A stretch of DNA of 64,000 bases from Couchioplanes caeruleus (lineage in GTDB: Bacteria > Actinomycetota > Actinomycetes > Mycobacteriales > Micromonosporaceae), in assembly GCF_023499255.1 (NCBI RefSeq), contig NZ_CP092183.1:8056501-8120500 (forward strand). Direction: 5' to 3'. How positions within the stretch are numbered: position 1 is the first letter of the stretch; each line of letters begins with the position of its first letter. A model generated the notes under the pieces. It saw nothing but the letters and a program-made list of their open reading frames with translations, searched no databases and was not told where the DNA came from. This document shows positions 12,001 to 21,000 of the stretch, piece by piece. The position numbers and the translations under genes were made by a program.

Positions 12001-15000
12001 GCAGGGGCACAGCGCGCTCGGCGCCCGTACGGCCGACCTCTGGACGCAGGCCCGCACCGCCGAGCGGGCGGCGGACCGGGCCGACGAGCGTTTCCCGGGC
12101 AGCGACGAGACGCACCACCTGCGACGGCGGGCGGCCCTGTCCCGCGCCGAGGTACGCGTGGCCGACGGTCCGGTGCGGGCGTCCCTCGCCCAGGCCGCCG
12201 GCCTGCTGCCGGCCATCGACGCCGCCCACCGCCGCGCCGACCGGGCCGCCGTCCTGGCCGGCGAGGCCCTCGCGCTGCTGGACCGGCTGCAGGCCTACCA
12301 CGACGGCTTCACGTCGCTGGTCGGCAGCAGCCGTGCCGCCGCGGACCGGGCCGAGGCCGCCGCGCGCGACGCCGACACCCTGCGGACCGCGCCGCCCGCC
12401 TCCGACCCGGACCGGCTCCGGATGGCGCAGGCCTACACCGCGGCCCGCAACGCCCACCTCGGCACGGCCAAGGACCGCTTCCTCGGCGCCGACCTCGACG
12501 ACGAGTTCCGCGACGGCATCGGCGAGCTCGCCGACCGGGCCGCCGAGCTGCGGACCGCCCTGGACGAGGCCACCGCACAGCTGGAGTCCGCGCGGCGTCG
12601 CGAAGCCGCGGCGACCGAGGCGCACGCGCAGGCGCTGGAGCACCTCGACGAGGCGCACGAGCGGCTGCGGGCCCCGGAGGAGAGCCTCGCCGAGACCCTG
12701 GACGCCGCGGCCGACCTGGGAGTCGAGGAGTCCCCGCCGGCCGGCCCCAGCTCGGACGCCGACCTCGAACCGCCGGCGGACCTGCTCGTCGAGGTGGCCG
12801 ACACCGCGATGTCCGCCGAACCGCAGGCGCCGGTGCGGCCGTACACCTCGAAGTTCACCGAGGAGTTCGAGCCGATCGGGGTCGCGCTCACCACCGACGG
12901 CGACGTCGCCCTGCCGTCGCCCGCAGCGGTCGTGATGGCGCTGCCGCCGGATCTCAGGGAGAGCCGGACCCTCGGCATCGCCGAGCAGCTGCACCCGACC
13001 GAGGGCGCTCCGCTGGTGGCGATGATCCGGCGCATCGCCCCCGGCATCGCCGGCCTCGGCACGCTGAGCGAGGACATCCGTCAGGACGTCGACCAGTTCC
13101 TGAGCGGTGATCTGGAGAAGACTGAGTTCGGCCGCCCCTACGCGGTCACGGTCGACGGCAAGCCGGCCGAGCTCCTGGTCACCGCGGTCCTCGGCTGGGA
13201 CGGCATGACCGTCACGCGGCAGCAGACGGACGATCCCGTGTCCGCGGCCACGAAGACGCAGGCCACGACGCGGCACTCGACGCGGCACGCGCGCACCGAC
13301 CACGTCGAGCCCAAGGCGACCGTCTCGGCGGTCCCAGGGATGATCGCCGGGGTCGGCGCCAACCTGCCCACCCAGCCCGCGACCGTCCGGTCCACCGCGC
13401 AGCAGACCCGGTACACGACCACGACGACGGTCGAGCTGGCCGAGCAGGCGGACGTGCGGGTACCGATCTCCTTCCGCGCGACGCTGCGCCTGGCCGACGG
13501 CTCGCCGCTGAACTCCGACGGCGAGGACACGGTCCGCGCGGACGGCACGGTCGCACTGCGCGTACCCATGGGCCTCAAGCCGCCGCCGGAACAGCCCGAG
13601 GTCACCGCGGACACGCCGCCGCTGGACACCGCGCCGCCGAAGCGGTTCGCCGTGGAGAGCGTCGTGGCCGAGCCGGCCGGGGAGCCGTACTTCGCGCAGG
13701 TCGAGAAGATGCTGGCTGAGCAGGGGCTCGGCGACATCACCCGGATCGGCGCGCCCGGCCGCGAGGTGCTGCAGGAGTTCCTCAGCGCCGGCACGATCGG
13801 CGACAACCTCGGCCGGATGGTCGTGCACGACCCCGCCGACGAGAACAGGGGCTGGGTGTCCTCCCCGCCGCTGCTGCGCTCGCCCGCGCGCGGCTGGCGC
13901 CGGCTGTTCCCCGGCCGCGACCGGCAGCTCCAGATGCGCCTCGTGGCCCGTCAGGTCCAGGTCGTGGAGACGGTCGACAACGCGACGCACATCGACACCT
14001 CGTCCTTCGCCGGTGAGACCGCCGACCGCACCTCCGCCGACCGCCCGGTCACCGTGTGGGGCCTGGCCGGCGGCGGCTCGGACATCCCGCCGCTGACCCT
14101 GCTCGTCGCGCCGAAGCTGTCCGGCTCCCGGACCGGCGCGACCGTCCAGGAGGTCAAGCAGGAGACCAGCACCCGGCAGACGCTCACCGCCACCGGGCCG
14201 GCCGTGCGCTACCAGACCGTGTACGACCTGCAGGTGCGCCCGCTCGGACGGAAGCCGCGGACGCTGGCGGGGGCCGTACGCACGCTGCAGTGGACGACCA
14301 AGGACCGGGTCAGGGACACCGCGCTCGACCCCGGGCGGGACAACGCCGGCTGGCGCGGGCGGCGGGGCGCGCAGCGTACCCACTTCGCCCCGGCGCACAT
14401 CGAGAACGGCGACGGGTTCGGCGGCGCGTACATCGACGACGTGAGCGGCGGCGACCGCATCTACGAGGCGCTCGTCTCCGCGCTGCGCTCGGTGCCCGGG
14501 TTCCACTCGTTCACGCTGGAGTCCGACGCGTTCCTGCGCACGTTCGGCGACCCCGACCTCGCCAAGGGCCTCACCGAGACCGTGCAGGCGATCCTGTCGC
14601 GCGACTCCGAGGCACGCTCGAACCTGTCCAACCGCCAGCTGCGTTACCTGCTCGACCGCATCGTCGGGCCGGGGCTGGAGATCCCGCTCGTCAAGCGGGA
14701 CAAGCTGTTCACGTACACGTCGGTGGTGACGCTCGGCGGCCGGCTCGCGGAGCTGTCCGACGGCGACCTCACCGACCGCGGCGCGCTGCACACCGACCAC
14801 AAGCGGAAGAACAAGACCACGACGACCGCGGGTCGCGAGCGTACGCGCACCACGGAGCTGAGCCTCGAGGCGCGCGTCCTCGGCCGGGTCGGCCAGGCGA
14901 TGTCCACTTTGCTCGGCGGTCCGCGGGCCGCGTACACCCGCAGCCGGGGCCACGAGATCGGGCTGAGCCAGGGCCACGTGGCGGACTCCCGGCACGGCCC

Positions 15001-18000
15001 CGCGCTGGACGCCGACGGCGAGTTCGCCGGTCAGGACATGCGCGAGTTCGCCGCGACCGTGCAGGCATCGGTGTCGATCCGGTCCAGCGTGCGCACCAGC
15101 GAGAACGCCCGGCACCTCACCCCGGGCCGCCCCGGCCGGCACCTGCCGAAGGAGATCGGCCGGCTCGACCACCGCCCCAAGGCGTTCCCGCTCAGCGTGC
15201 GGATGCTGATCCCCGAGCACCGGGTGACCACGACGACGCCGCCCGCGCTGCCCAGCACCGCCCCGGTGGGCCGCGAGTGGCTCACCGATCCCGGCCCGGT
15301 CAGCGAGCTGAGGGGCGGCTACCCGCTCCGGCTCGACGGCGTACGGGTCGAAGCGGTCCGCGGCGTGGAGCACCTGCAGGAAGCGGTCCGGGAGACGGCG
15401 GTCGAGGCGGCCGGCGACGACGTCTTCGCGTTCCCGGACGGGCGGAACTCCACGGTGATCGCCAACACCGTCTCGCCCGAGATGCTCATGGGGGACCCGA
15501 AGATCTTCAGCCGCCCCATCGCGCTGAGCAACCTCGGGCACGACCGCCGGGCCTCGCTGGCCGACGCGGACGTGCGCATCTCGCTGCGGCCCACCCGGCC
15601 CCGGGAGCTGACGCCGGCGGAGCTCGAACGGGTCAAGCACGGGCTCTCCGGTGGCGCGGCGGTCAGCGCGAAGCGCGGCCGGTCGTACGAGGTCGCCGCC
15701 TCGGTGACCGGGGTGCCGGTGGTGTCGGGCCCCGGAACCGTGGCGGACGGTGTGACGGCGAACCCCGTCGGCGTCATCGTGGGCTCGTACACGCCGTGGC
15801 AACGCACCTGGGGCAGCATCCGCGAGCTCGCGGTGTCCGGCGTGACGAAGCTGCGCCTCGCCGGGCGCCCCACCGGCCACATTCCCGTGCTGGTGGATGT
15901 CGAGGCGCAGGTCGTGGCCGAGGCGAGGCACCGCAGCCACCTCGATCCGCTGAAGGTTCTGCCGGCCTCCCCGCGCGGCTCGGCCGGGCAGCGGTTCACG
16001 ATGCCCGGTGCGTGGCTGATGTGGATGACGCCCGCCCAGCTCGCCGATCTGCGCCGGCACGACGACGAGGTCCGCCGGCAGCGCGACACCGACCGGCTGC
16101 AGGAGCGGCACCGCGAGGAGGCGGCCCGGCAACAGGACGACTTCAGCGCCGAGCGCGACGCGCTGCGTACCGACCATGATGGACGTGCCGCGGGCCTGGA
16201 GCGCCGGCAGCGTGCGGAGGTGCGGGACGCTCGCGACTTCGCCGACCGGGTCCGCCGGGACACCCGCGAGGGCGAGCGCGAACTGCGGCGTACCCATGCG
16301 GAGGCGCTGCGGGCGCTGCGCGCGGAGGTCCGGCGTTCCGGCGCGGCCCCGGACGACTGGAGCGGCGTCCGGCGGATCGCGGCGCTGCGCCTGGACCAGG
16401 CCCGCGAGCTGCGGGAGTTCCGCGCGAGCGCGGCCCGCCGCGAGCGGGCCGTGACGGCGGCGGTGACCGGCCGTCCGGACCGGCAACGCGACGAACGCCA
16501 TGAGGAACAGGCCCGGCAGCGCGCCGAGGCCGACCAGCTCCGGGTACGCCAGGAGGAGCGGCACGCCGCCCGGATCCACCGGCAGCAGCGCGAGACCGAC
16601 CTGGTCCGCGAGGCGCAACGCGAGCGCGCCCGGCAGCTCGCGGGCCCGGAACCCGAACCGGCCGCACCGCCGCAGGGCGACATCCCGGCGGCCGTGTCCC
16701 CGGGCCGGCCCGCGTCGATCGGCCTCGGCGGGGTGTTCACCCCGCTGGACCTGTCCGACGTCGTCGCCGACCTGCGCCAGGAGATCGCGCGGGAGGTCGG
16801 GCGCACCGAGGGGCCCGCGCGCGGCCGGGAGGTCGCGTACGCCCTCCTGCCCGTCTCGCCCCTGGACGAGCCGCACGACAACGTCCGGATGCTGCAGACG
16901 TTCCTCGGCAAGGCCGATCACCACCTGGGCAGTGCGCTCAACGGCGGGCGCAGCCTGCCCATCCGCCTCGAGGGCCGGGTCCGGGGGCACACGTACCACG
17001 TCACGCTGAGCGCCGAGTTCCTGCGGCAGCCGCGCTTCGCCGGAATCGAGCACACGACCGAGCTGTCGGTCAGTGACAGCGCCGCCATCCGCAACGCGGA
17101 CACCCGTACGCGCGGCCGTACGCTCGCTTCCTTCTCGGTGATGGCCCGGGCTCAGGGCGCGTGGACGGAGAGCAACCCCGATCCGGGTCAGGGCCCGGCG
17201 AGCGGCTTCCTCGGCGGCGGGTACGCGGGTACGGCCAACCTCGGCGTCCGGTCCGACAAGGACACCGAGCACACGGCGCCCTCGTTCGAGCAGACCCTGA
17301 CCACCAAGGGGCCCGTCGCCCGGTACGACGGGGAGCTGCGCCTGACGGTCACGGTCACCGGCGACGCCCTGCCCGAGGCCGGCGCCGTCGTGACCACGCA
17401 GCGTCCCGTCGAGGTGCACACCCTGCCCGGCGACACCCGGCCACGGCCGGTGGGTGAGCGGCCGCTGGGCCACGCCGAGCCGTCGACGCCCGTACCCGCA
17501 CAGCAGTTGAGCGACGGCGCCCGTACGCGATGGCGCACCGCCGAAGGTGAGCACGACACGCTGCCGGAACGGGGCAAGTTCGCCGTCGAGCACGTGCTGT
17601 TCGACGTCGCGGAGCTGCACACGGCCGCCGCGGACGCCGTGACCGGCTCGGGCGCCCACGTGGACGAGGCCACCCGGACCGCGCTGCGCGACGCCATCAC
17701 GGTCAGCACCGTCAAGGCGGCGCTCGCGGGCGGCATGACCGGCGGCCGTTTCGTGGTGCCGCTCGGCAAGGCGGGGCGCGACCTGATCGTCGACGCCCGG
17801 CTGCGGCCGCGGCCCCGGTTCGCGCACGCCGACGCCCGCATCGAGCTGGCCGGCGAGCTGGGCAACGAGCGCGGCCGTAAGCGCGAGCGCACCACCGGCA
17901 ACACGTTCGCGGTCAAGGTCAACGGGCCGGTCGCGGGCGGCGGGGTCAACCACCCGTCCGGCGCCACCCAGGTCGGTGAGCGTGCCGACTTCGGGGCCGT

Positions 18001-21000
18001 CAACGCGTCGACCTTCTACGAGCAGCCGATCTACACCTCGGATCCGGACCGCACGCTCAAGCTCGAGAACAAGCTGCCGGGCGACGGCACCACCGCGCTG
18101 CCCGAGACGCCGGCCGGCGACGACCCGCTCACCCGGAGCCTCGCGTACGACGTGGAGTTCCGCGTCATCGCCCGCTCGACCGACAGCGCGGCGAAGCACC
18201 GGGCCGGCCGGGAGGTACGCGTCCACGACGCCGCCACCGTCCGGATGCCCGACGCGGAGGCGAAGGCGCGTACCGGGTCGGATCTGCCCCCGGCGCTGCG
18301 GACGGCCGCCCTGGACGTCGCCCGGCGCGGCGAGGAATGGTCGGCCGCGGTGGACCGCCGCGACACCCTGCTGCACCGTCCCCAGCCCGATCCGGAGCAG
18401 GTCGAGGCGGCCCAACGGGCCGTGTCCGAGGCGGAGAAGGCCTGGTGGGCGGCGCACCGCGAGCACGAGGCGCAGCTCGACGCCGTACGCGCCGACACCG
18501 TCCGCTCCCACCCGCGCGCCGTGCCCGACATCGACTCGGAGCCCCTGCCGGAGCCGGGCATTTCGGTGTCCCGGGCTCCCGGCCGCGTGGAGGTGTCCCG
18601 GGCTCCCGGCCACCCGGACCTCGACCGGCTCAACCGGATCGCGTTCACCCGGCTCGTCGACGCCACGAACGTGGTGATCGGCGTGACGTTCTCCCAGAAC
18701 CCCGAGGTACGCAGGGAGATCCGCCGCTGGGCGCAGTCGCGGACCCTCGCCGAGCACACCCACTACGGCGTCTACCGCGGCGCGATCCAGCCGGACCAGC
18801 TCCCGGTGCACCGGCCGGCGCCGTACGCCCGCGCGAACGGCAGGCGCCCGTTCTTCGTGCACTTCGACGACTCCCCCGAGGGCGTGCACGGCGCCGCCGG
18901 GCGCTGGAGCGGACGTCCCACGTACGTCGACGGCGTGGAGGTGGCCCAGCTCCTGCAGGAAATGGACCTGATGGACCTGCGCACCGCCGAGAGCCGGGAC
19001 AGCATCGTCGTGCTCGCCCCGGAGACGGGCAGGTACGACGAGGGCCTGGCCGGCCGGATGCTGGCCGAGGCGGTGTCGGCGTACGGCTACCAGGGCAACG
19101 CGTACGCCCCGACCACCACGATGTGGACGACGTCGGGCGGGCCGATCCTGGAGCACGACGGCCGGTTCCGGGAGATCGTCCCCGGCTCGCTGCCGGCCTC
19201 CGCGCTGCACGAGACCGAGCCGCCGGTGGTGGACTCGGTGAACCCCGACGACGTCGACGTCATCGAGCTGAAGGACGCCCGCGGTACGGCGTTCGGCGTC
19301 GCGTTCCCGCTCGACGTGGATGACCGCCGCGACATCCTCGACCACCAGGACGCCCTGCGCGCCGGCACGTACGAGTCGTACCCCGGCCCCGCCGGCGACG
19401 GCATGCCGACGGTCAGCCCGGTGCCGTGGCGGGGCGTACCGCTGACCGTGCTGGCGGCGAACGGCCGCGACGGCCACGCCAAGATCATGGTTCGCGGGCG
19501 CGGCCCGGTGCGGGTCACCGGCAAGACGCTCGCCGCGGTGGTCGCTGCGCGGGCCGCCAAGGCCGGTGTGACCTACTCCGTCACCGAGCCGGTCGTGCTG
19601 TGGTCCCGGGCCCCGCACCAGCTGGGCAAGTCGTTCGGCCGGGAGCTGCGCCGGCTCGCCGGGCACCGCGGGCCGATCTACGGGCCGGAGACCGGCTACA
19701 CGCTCGGTTCCCGGGTCGCGCTCGAGAACGGCGGTTCGCTCGTCGAGGTGGGTCCCGGGTCGTCGCCGTCCGGGCCGGCACCCGCCCCCGCCACCGCCTC
19801 CACCAGTCAGGTTCCTCCCCCGCCGCAGCAGCCGCAGCCCGCGCCGACCCCCGCGGACACCGAGCCGGGCGTCGAGGAGGTGAACGGCGTCAAGGTGGTC
19901 AAGCTGCGCGACGCCGGTGGCCGCAGCGTCGGCATCGGTTTCTGGAACCGCCCGGGCGACGTGCAGCGGTTCCGCGACCGGGTGCGCGAGCTGAGCGCCG
20001 GCCTGCCGGCCACCTACATGCGCTTCGCCGACGAGCGCGGCCAGGTGCAGGGCAGCCCGCACCCGGCGCCGTGGCTCGGCCGGATGCGCGCCGGGCGCCG
20101 GCCGTTCTTCGTGCTGGGCGAGGGCAACTCCGACGGCCTCACGGTCCGCGCGGACGGCCGGCCCGGCGAGCTCAAGGGCGGCCGGGTGCTGGCCCGCGTC
20201 GCCCTGGCCGCCGGGGTCTTCGACCAGCACCCGAACGGACGCGGCGCACCCGTGCTGTTCCTCAGCTCCGAGGCGGGCGCCGTCCAGGGACCGGGCGGGT
20301 TCGCGCACGACTTCATGAGCCGGCTGCAGCAGCAGGAGAACTACACCGGCGAGGGGTACGCGGCGACGGACCAGATCCTGCAGTCCGGCGCCCATCAGCT
20401 GGGCGTGGCCCGGTGGGGCGGCATCGTCACGGTGTCCCCGCACGTGGCGCCGCCGCCGGCCGCCGTACCGGAGTTCGTGCCCGGCGCCGCCGTGGACCCG
20501 GACGCCGACCTGCCGCCGGAGTCGCCGGACCTCAGCCCGGCCGCGTCGCCCGTGGCGGCCCCGGCCGACCCGCTGGACGACCCGGACGACCTCGACACGC
20601 TGCCCGGGCCGGCCGTCGCGCCGCCCGCACCGGCCGGCGTCTGGCTGAACCTCGCCGACGTGGAGTCCGACAGCCTGCGCAACCACCGGAACGAGATCGT
20701 CGGCGTCGGCTTCCCCACCGGGGCGACCCGGGCCGAGCGCCAGGCCGAGCGGGACCGGATGACGGACACCACCGTCCGGCTCGAGAAGTCGAACCTGCGC
20801 AGGTACGACGTCCTCGAGCCGGCCGGCAACGGCCGGTTCCGGGTGCTGCGGACCCGGTCCACCCCGTGGGCCAGGGAGGGCAGCCTGCGCGGGCGCGAGA
20901 TGGTCTATGTCCATTCCGAGCCGGACCAGGGCCGCTTCGTGGTCCGCCTGAAGTCCGGGCGGTTGCAGCACCTCACCGCCGCCGAGTACGCCTACCTGAT